DNA of 35,462 nt from JBBDIM01 sp040880405 (GCA_040880405.1 JBBDIM010000071.1:1-35462), one strand, 5' to 3'. Shown: positions 7,664 to 16,016, counted from the stretch's first letter. Program-made: numbers and translations. The notes: generated from the letters alone by a model not told the origin.

Positions 7664-7684
7664 GCACAAGCGGCCCGCTTGTGC
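7664..7684. repeat. short palindrome GCACAAGCG/CGCTTGTGC
   Basis: A perfect 9-bp stem with a 3-nt loop (GCC) lies within the non-coding stretch 7423-8104. It looks like a dispersed palindrome, with no T-run. The rest of 7423-7770 shows no coding signal and no other clear structure. Confidence 0.45.
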
Positions 7685-7772
7685 TTGAGAGAAGTCAGGT
7701 TGATGAGTTGCTGGCTTGGGGGCCATCAAGTCTGGTCGCCGGCCATGACCCCATGCCTTTATCAAAATACGA

Positions 7773-8010
7773 TTAGCCACAGAGCACACCGAGGGCACAG
7801 AGAGGGAGGTGAGCCTTTTGCGCATTGCGGAGCGGCACGCAAATTACCCCGGATTATTCACGGCCAATCTGCTGCGAGGCCGTAAGTCCTTCCAGTGGAC
7901 TGCGTTGAGATGGATGGGAAAACTCTTTTGCTCAACCTGTGGGTGAGTGGCAATTGGCGTGGACGGTTCACAAGCAAATCTCTCTGTGCCCTCTGAGTGC
8001 TCTGTGGCTA
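7773..8010. repeat. inverted-repeat element, CACAGAG family, copy 2
   Basis: The left arm (7773-7807) starts TTAGCCACAGAGCAC, and the right arm (7980-8010) is its reverse complement at about 29 of 32 positions. The arms share the family plan with the copy at 5034-5215, while the roughly 170 bp between them differ from that copy. Nothing between the arms looks coding. Confidence 0.75.
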
Positions 8011-8104
8011 GAAAAGTTGTCTCTCCTTGGCCCCACGTTCAGGTGCTCTACAATGAACCGTTTCCTTCAGGCCGAAACGCTAAATCTCCTCAGGTACCGC
8101 CAGC

Positions 8105-8620
8105 ATGAATCAACCTCCTGAGACGGTCTTTACCGGGCTTCGCTTCAATGTCCAGCGGGTTTGGCACGCTGGCCGCGCTCGTGATGTGATGCGTCACCCG
8201 GGGGCCGCGGTGATATTGCCGCTGGTCGATGCGGACCATGTATGCTTGATCCGCAACCACCGCGTCGCGGTCGGCGAGACGTTGATCGAACTACCGGCCG
8301 GGACCCTCGAACCGAACGAACCCCCCGCGGCCACCGCTTCCCGCGAACTGTGCGAAGAGACCGGCTACACCGCCGGGAAGATCCAACTACTGACCAGCTA
8401 CTATCCTTCGCCCGGGGTGATGGACGAGCGGATGTACCTGTTTCTGGCCACCGAGCTAACTCCAGGCCCTGCGAACTTGGAAGTGGGGGAAGAGATCGAA
8501 AACCTGGTCGTCCCCATGGCTCAGGCGAAGCAGATGGTCGGCACCGGCGAAATCCAAGACGGCAAAACCTTGGCAGGGCTGATGTGGTATTGGCAGTTTT
8601 ACCGGCCCACGAGTTCGTAG
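8105..8620 (+). CDS. Nudix hydrolase, ADP-ribose pyrophosphatase type
   Basis: The product has 171 residues with a complete Nudix box (G66 to Y88): GTLEP..E, then REL-EETGY at 80-88, which fits Gx5Ex7REUxEExGU. The segment SYYPSPGVMDERMYLFLA about 17 residues after the box is typical of ADP-ribose/NDP-sugar hydrolases such as NudF/YffH. It is cytosolic and probably cleaves ADP-ribose or a related nucleoside diphosphate derivative. The ribosome site is weak. The gene is monocistronic: repeat sequence lies upstream and a palindromic element lies between it and the next gene. Confidence 0.9.
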   Translation: MNQPPETVFTGLRFNVQRVWHAGRARDVMRHPGAAVILPLVDADHVCLIRNHRVAVGETLIELPAGTLEPNEPPAATASRELCEETGYTAGKIQLLTSYYPSPGVMDERMYLFLATELTPGPANLEVGEEIENLVVPMAQAKQMVGTGEIQDGKTLAGLMWYWQFYRPTSS

Positions 8621-8676
8621 TCGGCCGTTTCGGTCGTAGTTAATCGAGTTGCCAGTGGAAAATTAACTCGCCAAAA

Positions 8677-8705
8677 CATGCCCACGCTTTCCGGGCGTGG
8701 GCATG
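8677..8705. repeat. CATGCCCACG palindrome, solo copy
   Basis: Arms CATGCCCACGC and GCGTGGGCATG (11 bp, perfect) enclose a 7-nt loop, followed by GCAC as in other copies. It lies in the gap between the Nudix and aminopeptidase genes. It is one of seven full palindromes of this family in the window. Confidence 0.85.
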
Positions 8706-8778
8706 GCACTCGTTGATGTTTCCTGTGAATGGCACATGTAAACTCAACCTGGACATCACACTTACAAGGAACACCACC

Positions 8779-9906
8779 ATGGATCCCCGTTACCAAAAGC
8801 TCGCCGATGTCCTGGTCAATTACTGCACCGCGGTCAAACCGGGCGACCTGGTCCGGATCGGCTCTTCCACCATCTGCCAACCGCTGTTGATTGAGATCTA
8901 CCGAGCGGTGGTCAAGGCGGGCGGTCATCCGCATGTCTCGATGGTCGCCGACCAGTGCAAAGAGATTCTGCTGGCCGAGGGGACCGACGCTCAGCTCACG
9001 TTCGAAAACCCCCTCGCGATGCAGGAGGTCGAAACGATCGATGTAAACATCGGAATCTGGGGCCAAGAAAACAGCCGCGCCCTCTCCCGCGTCGATCCGA
9101 GCAAAGGGGTCAAGCTGAGCCAGGCGCGGAAGAAGTATTTGGACCGATTCCTCAACCGCGCCGCCGAGGGAAAGCTCCGCTGGGTCGGCACGCAGTTCCC
9201 TTGCCACTCTTCGGCCCAAGACGCCGAGATGTCGCTGGCCGAGTATGAAACCTTCGTGTTCAAGGGCGGCTTGCTCGACCGGGAAGATCCGGTCGCCCTC
9301 TGGAAACAACTAAGCCAGGCCCAGCAGCGGCTGGTCGATTTCCTGAACACCAAGAAGGAACTCCGCTTCGTTAGCCCCGGGGGAACCGATTTGACGCTCG
9401 GGATCGAAGGCCGGACCTGGATCAACTGCGACGGCCACGAGAACTTCCCCGATGGCGAGGTGTTCACCGGCCCGATCGAAACGGCGACCCAGGGCGTGGT
9501 GAAGTACAGCTTCCCGGCCCTGCATGGCGGCCGCGAATCGGACGGGATCGAGCTGACCTTCAAGGATGGCAAAGTGGTCGACGCCAAAGCGAGCAAGGGG
9601 CAAGACTTCCTGCTGGCAATGCTCGACCAAGACGCCGGAGGCCGGATCCTGGGAGAAATCGCGATCGGCACAAACTACGCGATCCAAGAGTTTTCCCGCA
9701 ACACCCTGTTCGACGAAAAAATCGGCGGAACCTTCCACGCAGCCGTCGGCGCGGCCTACCCAGAATCAGGCGGCACCAACCAATCCGGCCTCCACTGGGA
9801 CATGGTCTGCGACCTAAGAGAAGGTGGCCAGATTTTTGTTGATGGGGAGCTGATTAGTGAGAATGGAAGGTTTTTGAACCCGGAATTTCCGCAACCTTGG
9901 GGGTAG
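8779..9906 (+). CDS. M29-family metallo-aminopeptidase (AmpS/T-like)
   Basis: The product has 375 residues and no signal peptide. It starts MDPRYQKLADVLVNYCTAVKPGD, the usual beginning of M29 (thermophilic aminopeptidase) enzymes. The C-terminal half carries the family's metal-ligand blocks: LGEIAIGTN near residue 291 (Glu), GGTFHAAVGAAYPESGG (His and Tyr) and SGLHWDMV (His and Asp). These proteins remove N-terminal residues from peptides with a dinuclear metal centre. AAGGA at 8766-8770 lies 8 nt before the ATG; upstream in-frame starts lack such a site. All ligand blocks look intact. It is a single-gene unit. Confidence 0.92.
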   Translation: MDPRYQKLADVLVNYCTAVKPGDLVRIGSSTICQPLLIEIYRAVVKAGGHPHVSMVADQCKEILLAEGTDAQLTFENPLAMQEVETIDVNIGIWGQENSRALSRVDPSKGVKLSQARKKYLDRFLNRAAEGKLRWVGTQFPCHSSAQDAEMSLAEYETFVFKGGLLDREDPVALWKQLSQAQQRLVDFLNTKKELRFVSPGGTDLTLGIEGRTWINCDGHENFPDGEVFTGPIETATQGVVKYSFPALHGGRESDGIELTFKDGKVVDAKASKGQDFLLAMLDQDAGGRILGEIAIGTNYAIQEFSRNTLFDEKIGGTFHAAVGAAYPESGGTNQSGLHWDMVCDLREGGQIFVDGELISENGRFLNPEFPQPWG

Positions 9907-10047
9907 GGTTTGCCGTTAGGTCGAAATCCACGTTGCGTCGCGATCTATCATGGGCATACATTTCAGCTTGCCAAGTGATTTTTGGAATCGTGAAATCGCC
10001 GCACGGAAAAATAGAGAATGGAAAGCTCTCACCAAGGATCGTAAACC

Positions 10048-10800
10048 ATGTTTCGACTCCGTTTCTCAGTTCGAACGTTGGCTGTGGTCATCACCGCAAT
10101 TGCGATTGTACTTGGTACCGTCGTGCAAAGAATCCGGACCCAAGAGCAGGCGATCGCTGCTCTCGAGATACGTGGATTTGACGTTGAAACAAGGTTGCTT
10201 GAGCTACCCTGGGGACTGCATACAAACTTACCGGCAGAAATGGTGCTTCTGCCTAAGTCTGCGCGGGCAAATTTTCTTGCGCCTCAATTTGATGTTCGAT
10301 GGCTAAATTGCCGTGAAGAGATGCTTGAGGAACAAAATCGCCCCCCTTTTCACGAAAAGGATCTTCGGCATTTAAGTGCTTTACGGCAAGTCGAGATGGT
10401 GAGTTTAGAACACGCACCAATAACTGACGAAGGCCTGGTGCATTTGCAAAATTTGACCAATTTGAGAGAGCTATTTCTGTCGAATTATGACCCGTCAAAA
10501 CCAGCGTGGAAGCCTCGGATAACGGATGCCGGGCTAATTTACTTACGGGGCCTCGACAAACTTGAATTGCTGCATCTGGACGGGCACGACATTGGTGACG
10601 ATGGCCTGGCGTCGTTCCTTTCTGAGCTTAAAGAGCTAAAGCAGTTGGATATTGCTCGTACTCAAGTAAGTGATGAGAGTATTGAATGCATTGCGGGACT
10701 TAAATCGCTGAAATCTCTTGTCATCACTGATACGGACATTACCGATGCGGGAGCAATTCGTTTGAAGGAGCGTCTTCCGCATTGTTACATTCAGCGATAA
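10048..10800 (+). CDS. membrane-anchored leucine-rich-repeat protein
   Basis: The product has 250 residues. The N-terminus MFRLRFSVRTLAVVITAIAIVLG is a basic stretch plus one transmembrane segment of a kind common at the start of planctomycete proteins. From about residue 95 it has LRR units of the type ITDAGLIYLRGLDKLELLHLDG, including 'ITDEGLVHLQNL', 'IGDDGLASFLSEL', 'VSDESIECIAGL' and a final 'ITDAGAIRLKERL'. The domain should form a small solenoid for protein binding; the partner is unknown. AAGGAT lies just upstream of the ATG. The A+T content is higher than in the surrounding genes. Confidence 0.8.
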   Translation: MFRLRFSVRTLAVVITAIAIVLGTVVQRIRTQEQAIAALEIRGFDVETRLLELPWGLHTNLPAEMVLLPKSARANFLAPQFDVRWLNCREEMLEEQNRPPFHEKDLRHLSALRQVEMVSLEHAPITDEGLVHLQNLTNLRELFLSNYDPSKPAWKPRITDAGLIYLRGLDKLELLHLDGHDIGDDGLASFLSELKELKQLDIARTQVSDESIECIAGLKSLKSLVITDTDITDAGAIRLKERLPHCYIQR

Positions 10801-10897
10801 ATCCACAGGAGTGGTTCCCAGCCCACCAACGCCAGCCAGCACCTTCAGCCCGCCCAATTCGAACATGGCAACCCGCACTGGGTTCAAAAAAAGTGGC

Positions 10898-11374
10898 TCA
10901 CTGGACACGGATCTCAGTGCGTAATGCCATCCCGTGTTTGTATCTTCGAATCAGAGAAAATATGACAATTACAATCAGTGGGAGCAGGGTACCGACGTAG
11001 AACATGCGCCTTCCAAAGACAGGCCCAGGACGCTCCTCGAAAAGCCGATTGAGAGGACCGCCCATTCCTGTCATTAGGGCTGCCATGAATTCCGCAGATA
11101 GGCCAATGTAAACCACAAGCACGGGAACCAGCATAGCTAACAGCGAAAACAGGACGACATAGTTAGGGCCTTTTCTAAAGGCAGCGGAGGAAGCTGCCGC
11201 ATATTCGTAGGTGGCCGCGAAGGTACTGATGAAAGCGGAGAAACCAATCCACCACCAGTGGTATTTCGTGCCAGACACGGATTCAATTGCCAGGAGAGGA
11301 ATTGTGCCTGTGATCATCGCCACGGCAATTCCGGCACAGCCAGCCAGGAATGGGAACAGAATGCGGTATGTCAT
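10898..11374 (-). CDS. small multi-pass membrane protein of unknown function
   Basis: The product has 158 residues with about four hydrophobic segments: residues 6-30, 39-58, 74-98 and 124-143. It ends in a short basic cytoplasmic-type tail (RRYKHGMALR). The charge pattern favours a real membrane protein over a chance reading frame. I recognise no family. The ribosome site is weak. The gene converges with the LRR gene, and its start is about 165 bp from the end of the next minus-strand gene, so it may or may not be part of the same transcript. Confidence 0.6.
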   Translation of the reverse strand: MTYRILFPFLAGCAGIAVAMITGTIPLLAIESVSGTKYHWWWIGFSAFISTFAATYEYAAASSAAFRKGPNYVVLFSLLAMLVPVLVVYIGLSAEFMAALMTGMGGPLNRLFEERPGPVFGRRMFYVGTLLPLIVIVIFSLIRRYKHGMALRTEIRVQ

Positions 11375-11540
11375 GAGCTATGTGCTACCGAAATCATTCC
11401 AGTAGGTCGATCTTGGCCCTGTGCATTTGCAATCGTCGCCAAGAGTTGACCCGCAAGAAAAGAAGCGGCGAAAGGATGGCGTTGCGATCTGGCCGCCGCC
11501 CTCCCTCGGTGGGTTCCGCCCAATCGGGCTCCATCTATTC

Positions 11541-11750
11541 TTACTGCTCATCAGGCAACGAGGACCGCGCCTCTTCGCTTCCCTCAAACAATGCAAGTTC
11601 TTCGTTCAACCGGGCAATCAATTTGCGAATGCCTGCTTTGGTGAATCCCTTTTCGCCGATCGGATGCTTCGCCTGGATCCCCGCGAGTCGCGATTCCAGA
11701 TCTCGCAGTTCCGCTTGGGCTTTTTCGTATTCGACAGTGGTTGTGATCAT
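11541..11750 (-). CDS. small coiled-coil protein, candidate partner of the nucleotidyltransferase
   Basis: The product has 69 residues. It begins MITTTVEYEKAQAELRDLE, a helix/coiled-coil opening shared by many small antitoxin-like proteins, and continues helical to the end with no recognisable DNA-binding domain. Its start codon overlaps the stop of the upstream nucleotidyltransferase gene (ATGA), so the two are translationally coupled. The size, charge and overlap suggest an antitoxin or accessory subunit, but no family was identified with certainty. Confidence 0.65.
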   Translation of the reverse strand: MITTTVEYEKAQAELRDLESRLAGIQAKHPIGEKGFTKAGIRKLIARLNEELALFEGSEEARSSLPDEQ

Positions 11751-12175
11751 AGCTTAATCTCCACCAGCCCTTTCCTTCGTCCGTCCGCCTCACGTGTCCG
11801 ACTAAAGAATTCTACCCAATCTTCCCAGTCGCGGCGATCTTCCGCCGCAAAGATTTCTTCGGGGCGTCTGGAAAGAAGCATCGTCTCGAACTCAATTGCC
11901 TCACGCCGGCCTTGAGCAACTTGCTCGGAGAAGTCTTCAGGCAACCAAACAACGGCATCAATATCATTCGGATTGGCTTTGTCCGTTACGAAGCTTCCGT
12001 CGACGAGTAACCGCTGGGCACCAACCATTTGTGCCAATTCGATCCAGCGACGCAACCGCAAAATCAATCTACGACGCTGCGGTGTCGAGCTGCCTAAACG
12101 AAACGTAGCTTCGGCTTCGGACGCAAGGTGCAGTCCTTCGGGCAGGTATCCATCATTGCGAAATTCGGGAATCAT
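11747..12175 (-). CDS. nucleotidyltransferase-like protein (DUF6932-type), candidate toxin
   Basis: The product has 142 residues. Residues 60-73 read GSFVTDKANPNDID, a minimal nucleotidyltransferase signature (GS followed by DxD) as in MNT/DUF6932 proteins; the third acidic residue could be among the later Asp/Glu residues. The N-terminus (IPEFRNDGYLPEGLH) matches the opening often seen in DUF6932 proteins. The gene is the first of a two-gene unit, overlapping by 4 bp a 69-residue coiled-coil protein. A role as an AMP- or nucleotide-transferring toxin is inference; other members may be non-toxic. Confidence 0.72.
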   Translation of the reverse strand: MIPEFRNDGYLPEGLHLASEAEATFRLGSSTPQRRRLILRLRRWIELAQMVGAQRLLVDGSFVTDKANPNDIDAVVWLPEDFSEQVAQGRREAIEFETMLLSRRPEEIFAAEDRRDWEDWVEFFSRTREADGRRKGLVEIKL

Positions 12176-12289
12176 GAGAATGCATTGGCGAGGGTGCGCC
12201 GCGTCCCTGGAATGGTGGACAGCGGAGGAGTTGTTGCGGCTGCTCGTTCAAATCACAGCATGTCGATCAATCCGGGGGGAAGTTGCCCT

Positions 12290-13246
12290 TTACTGTCCCG
12301 GTGCCCAGCCAAGCTTCGACAAGCAGTCGTGAAGCTTTCTCAACTTGATGACTTCGCCATCATCGAGCCACTGGTCACTCGTAAACTGAGATATCACGCC
12401 TGAAAACGCTTTCGCGTGAAGCATGCGGATTTGTTCCTTTTTCAGGCCACCGCCTTTGCGCTCCTCCAAGACTATTTGCAGTTCCTCTTCCGTGATTTCG
12501 AGGTCCGCTAAAACGGTTTTCAGGGTGTCCCAATAGGAAGCGATTGCCTGTCGGACCGGATCGACCTGCGGAGCGAAGCCTGCACGGGAGACCGCCTTCT
12601 CAAACCGTTTCAGGCCGAGGGTCCCGGGATCGGGGAACGGCTGACAGGAAAAGCTTTCGTTGAATTTGTACTTCCGCAAGCGGGCGAGGTCGCCGTAGGT
12701 AGAGACTCCTTGGCGGTTGATTTCCTGGAGGTAGTTGCCAAAGAGGAGTCCGGCGGCGAACGCGTCGTCGGCTGCGATATGGGTCGCCTCGTAGTTCACG
12801 TTGTGTGCCCGGCAGGCGACATCTAATTTGCACCGCGAACCTAGACCCAGCATAGGGCGAAGGTACATCAGGCAAAAATGGGGTGGAGCGTGGGTGACGC
12901 CCGCGTTGGCGAGTTCGAAGTTAAGAAACTTAATGTCGAAATAGACGTTGTAGGCAGAGATGACGCAGTCTTGAGTGGCGGCCAGAAGCTCGCCGGCAAT
13001 GTCTTGAAAACGTGGTGCATTGATGACATCTGCATCCGTGATGCCGTGAATCTCCGTTGCACCCATCGGCCGGAGCGGATTTATCAGCGTGTCGAACACT
13101 ACCTCCGGCGGTTTTCCCGGATCGATTCGAACGACTGAAACCTCGACGACTCGGTCGTGACCGGGGACGAGACCTGTTGTCTCGAAATCGATAACGGCGA
13201 CAGGAGTGTCCGCGATCCGAAGGGAAGAGATACCGGTCGTTATCAC
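12290..13246 (-). CDS. DEDDh 3'-5' exonuclease (DnaQ/PolC-epsilon type)
   Basis: The product has 318 residues from the GTG at 13246; GGAACTCC lies upstream of it, and a longer in-frame version begins at 13309. Exonuclease motif I is DFETTG (D20, E22), motif II is YNVYFDIKFL (D104) and motif III is THIAADDA (H156, D161), so all DEDDh residues are present. The usual 'HN' before motif II is 'YN' here. A C-terminal region of about 110 residues (QIRMLHAKAFSG, KLHDCLSKLGWAPG) is not part of the nuclease fold and is unassigned. Role: trimming 3' ends in DNA replication or repair, or RNA processing; the substrate is not predictable. Confidence 0.88.
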   Translation of the reverse strand: MITTGISSLRIADTPVAVIDFETTGLVPGHDRVVEVSVVRIDPGKPPEVVFDTLINPLRPMGATEIHGITDADVINAPRFQDIAGELLAATQDCVISAYNVYFDIKFLNFELANAGVTHAPPHFCLMYLRPMLGLGSRCKLDVACRAHNVNYEATHIAADDAFAAGLLFGNYLQEINRQGVSTYGDLARLRKYKFNESFSCQPFPDPGTLGLKRFEKAVSRAGFAPQVDPVRQAIASYWDTLKTVLADLEITEEELQIVLEERKGGGLKKEQIRMLHAKAFSGVISQFTSDQWLDDGEVIKLRKLHDCLSKLGWAPGQ

Positions 13247-13421
13247 AAAGGAGTTCCTAATTGGCGATGAGATACCCAGGACGCACAAAACACCCGCGTG
13301 TTCGAACAAGGCAGGACGCGCAGGGGGTGGCTGATCTCCCCAGAATAGGCGACCGAGATTCGGATGTCAATTTCGCCGAGTGAGAACCCAAACCGCGTTT
13401 AAAATTCTAGCCGCGCACCAA

Positions 13422-13460
13422 CGGTGGGTTACGCCCTATCGGGCTTCACCCACCCTACCG
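13422..13460. repeat. GGTGGGT/ACCCACC dispersed palindrome overlapping a CDS end
   Basis: GGTGGGT (13423-13429) and ACCCACC (13448-13454) are inverted around a loop that also contains GCCC/GGGC. The shape resembles the 'GGTGGGTTACG' repeats found between genes in many bacteria. It covers the stop codon and last residues of the SDR gene. Confidence 0.5.
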
Positions 13461-14482
13461 TTTGCCATCCCATGGTCCTGCTGCCAGGTCGGCGTTAAAA
13501 CATCTTCCCGCAGTGGGTTGCGGTACAAAATCCGCTGGAGCAGTTCCGGGCTGCCGGGATTTTGGCTGGGGCGGTCGAAGTGCCATTCTCGGTGGGTGGG
13601 GAGGTATTGGGGGTCGTAGGGCCAGGGGGTGAAGGGGGCGGTGCCCAGAGCCGTAGCTAGTTTTTGGGAGTCCATGGTGACGTTGCCGGCGCGGGGTGGG
13701 ATGGGGCCCGCTTCCACGCGTAGGCAGCCCATCAGGTGCTTCGGATCGTAGCCGCCGACGCGGTTGATGACCTGGGCGATCTCGTACAGGCTGAGCCGGC
13801 TTGGCCCCCCAGCGTGGAAGATGCCGGGCAGGGGGCGGGCCAAGATTTGCTCGAAGGCGAGGTTCAGGCAGTCGGTGTAGGTGGGGGTGCGGACTTCGTC
13901 GTAGTAGAGGGTCGCCGGACGGTTTTTGGCGAAGCGAGACTGGATCCAATCGATCGCCCCGGCGTGGCCGTTGAAGCTGATTCCCATGGGGAGCGAGATC
14001 CGCAGGATCGTGGCGTCAGGCCGGTGCAGCGAGACCAGGCTTTCCGCCACCGACATCGTCTTGCCGTACACGGTTACTGGGTCGGTCGGGTCGCTCTCTA
14101 GGTGCCCCCCGGGGCCTTCGCCGGAAAACACGAGGTCGACCGAAAGGTGGATCATCCGGCCGTCGCTCCCTTCCAAAACGGAGAGCAAGTTCCGCACGCC
14201 GGTCAAATTGATCCGCCACGCCATCGCCGGGTCGAGCTCGCAAGACTTTAGCGCGCAGCTTCCGGCGCAGTGCAGCACGGAGCCAAACTGATGCTCGTCG
14301 AACAACCGCCGCAGTTCGTCGACGTCCTCCAAGTCGCACGGGACGATCCCTTCGCCGGTCAGACGCCAGTTGTCGACCGGACGAATCCCCACCACTTGGC
14401 CCGGGTACTTTTGGCGGAAGTAGTGCAGGGCGTTGTAGCCGGGGACGCCGGGAACACCGGTGATTAACAGGGGGAGCTTCAT
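13436..14482 (-). CDS. RmlD-like NAD(P)-binding SDR (dTDP-4-dehydrorhamnose reductase family), atypical active site
   Basis: The product has 348 residues. The nucleotide-binding loop TGVPGVPG is at residues 8-15, and the RmlD-type sequence HLSVDLVFSGEG follows at 112-123 and VYGKTMSVAESLV at 138-150. In the family the catalytic motif is YxxxK; here Y139 is present but the lysine position is M143. C-terminal substrate-domain features (TPTYTDCLNLAFEQIL, GIFHAGGPSRLSLYEIA) are normal. The protein may therefore bind nucleotide sugars without ordinary reductase chemistry, or use another residue. The last residues run into a dispersed repeat. It is a single gene with no sugar-pathway neighbours. 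Confidence 0.85.
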   Translation of the reverse strand: MKLPLLITGVPGVPGYNALHYFRQKYPGQVVGIRPVDNWRLTGEGIVPCDLEDVDELRRLFDEHQFGSVLHCAGSCALKSCELDPAMAWRINLTGVRNLLSVLEGSDGRMIHLSVDLVFSGEGPGGHLESDPTDPVTVYGKTMSVAESLVSLHRPDATILRISLPMGISFNGHAGAIDWIQSRFAKNRPATLYYDEVRTPTYTDCLNLAFEQILARPLPGIFHAGGPSRLSLYEIAQVINRVGGYDPKHLMGCLRVEAGPIPPRAGNVTMDSQKLATALGTAPFTPWPYDPQYLPTHREWHFDRPSQNPGSPELLQRILYRNPLREDVLTPTWQQDHGMANGRVGEAR

Positions 14483-14763
14483 TGCGCAAAGGGTGTGTCG
14501 AAAGGCTGTTGCGCGATTCGCGCGAGATTATTTCCGGGGGAACCAGCACTTGATGGTGTGAAGGGGAAACCTTTGCGGAGGCTACCGTGACCGATACAAC
14601 CGTAAACTTCGGCCCCAAAACCCCTTCCGATCATACCAATTCCACTTTGCCTCCGGGGGAGGGCAGGGGGGAATCGGCGGTTTCATCGGGGTATCGCGTC
14701 CCTAACGCCACCCCTCATGAGGCATTGGGGGGAATCTTAACGTACCATTTTAGGAGGAACCTC

Positions 14764-14808
14764 GTGTGTCACGCGGTGGTTTGTTCCGTTTACCCCGTTA
14801 ACCGTTGA
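14764..14808 (+). other. possible 14-codon leader ORF before the HD-GYP gene
   Basis: AGGAGG at 14752-14757 sits 6 nt before a GTG that opens a 14-codon frame ending in TGA at 14806-14808. The HD-GYP start ATG lies 10 nt further on, in a different frame, without a ribosome site of its own. No ATG/GTG/TTG in the HD-GYP frame lies near the strong ribosome site. The rest of 14483-14763 is non-coding by my reading, with a G-rich stretch at 14655-14672. Confidence 0.35.
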
Positions 14809-14818
14809 ATTTCTCGGT

Positions 14819-15976
14819 ATGTCCACAGGCTCGGCCACATTTTCCATGCCCGCACCTGACTTGCATATTTCCGACGTTTCCGCACGACCGGTCGAGGGGC
14901 AGGAATCTGGCCTCCTTCAGGCGGAACTTGAGCGGTGGTTTGGCCAGCGGTTTGTGCTGCGCGATGCGACAACGGGACATGTGGTATCGCCAGTAGAGGA
15001 CGTGCCGCTGGGTGAAGAAGAGTTTCTGACGGCAGTCACGCCGGCCACATTCCGCAAGGGGCGACCTTTAATCGTGGCGGAGGAGGCGGGCTGCTGCTTC
15101 CTGGCGATTCCGCTCCACGAGGCCCAATGTGTGGCCATCAGCCCGTTTCGAGTCAGCGAAAATCCCCACGTCGAAGCGGCGGCCCGATTGCTGGGCATCG
15201 ACGCGCACAGCTTTCCGCAATGGGTGCGGGGTAAGTCGGTTTGGAGCTGCGATATCCTGGAACGGATGGCGGGGCTGTTTATGGAGAACGTGGAGAACGC
15301 CCGACTTCAGCGATTGGGGATCCATAGCGCCAACATCGAACATTATCGGCATCAGTCGGATTTTCTGACCGGCGTGGTCCGCGCGTTCACTTCGGCCATC
15401 GATGCCAAAGACCCTTACACGTGCGGTCATAGCGATCGGGTCGCGCGGCTCTCGGTTTGTCTGGCCAGGCAGTTGGGCCTGGAGCCTGCCGACTTGAACC
15501 TGCTGTATATGTCCGGCCTGCTGCATGATGTGGGGAAGATTGGGATCGACGACGCGGTGCTCCGCAAGACGGATCGCCTGACCGACGAAGAGTACGAGCA
15601 AATCAAACTCCACCCGGAGCTGGGCTGCGATATCTTGAAAGACCTGAAACCGCTGGTCTCCGTATTGCCGGTGGTCCGCCATCACCACGAACAGTGGGAC
15701 GGCAAGGGCTATCCGTATGGCCTGAAAGGGCTGGAGATTCCGGAACTGGCCCGGATTACCGCGGTGGCTGATTCCTACGACGCGATGTCGAGCGACCGGC
15801 CTTACCGGCGTGGGATGCCGGATGAGAAAGTGGACGCCATCTTCCACGCGGGTGCCGGAAGCCAGTGGGACCCCCAAGTGGTCGAGGCGTTTTTCGCCTG
15901 CCGCGATCCACTCCGCGAGCTCATCCGCGAGGAACGAGCCAACCTACCGTTCGATGTCCAGGCGTGGGTAGAATAG
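14819..15976 (+). CDS. HD-GYP domain protein, probable cyclic-di-GMP phosphodiesterase
   Basis: The product has 385 residues. The HD-GYP domain spans about 180-370: HSDRVARLS (about 204), the HD pair in LLHDVGKIGI (about 234-243), then HHHEQWDGKGYPYGLKG (about 288-304), which carries the GYP signature, and ADSYDAM and RPYRRGM near the end. All listed metal-ligand motifs look intact, so c-di-GMP hydrolysis to GMP is expected. Residues 1-180 form an unassigned region with no transmembrane segment, possibly a sensory input domain. The start is uncertain: the ATG has no ribosome site, but a short leader ORF with a strong site ends 10 nt upstream. Confidence 0.92.
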   Translation: MSTGSATFSMPAPDLHISDVSARPVEGQESGLLQAELERWFGQRFVLRDATTGHVVSPVEDVPLGEEEFLTAVTPATFRKGRPLIVAEEAGCCFLAIPLHEAQCVAISPFRVSENPHVEAAARLLGIDAHSFPQWVRGKSVWSCDILERMAGLFMENVENARLQRLGIHSANIEHYRHQSDFLTGVVRAFTSAIDAKDPYTCGHSDRVARLSVCLARQLGLEPADLNLLYMSGLLHDVGKIGIDDAVLRKTDRLTDEEYEQIKLHPELGCDILKDLKPLVSVLPVVRHHHEQWDGKGYPYGLKGLEIPELARITAVADSYDAMSSDRPYRRGMPDEKVDAIFHAGAGSQWDPQVVEAFFACRDPLRELIREERANLPFDVQAWVE

Positions 15977-16016
15977 AGCTGGCGGGTGACAGAAACGATT
16001 CGCCGGATAGGTCATC

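Noticed and set aside
14587..14808. 73-codon open frame with GGAGG before a GTG, ending just before the HD-GYP gene
   Set aside because: Composition is like a G-rich intergenic repeat (PPGEGRGE-type translation), with no folded-domain character. Only its last 14 codons, with their own ribosome site, were kept as a possible leader.
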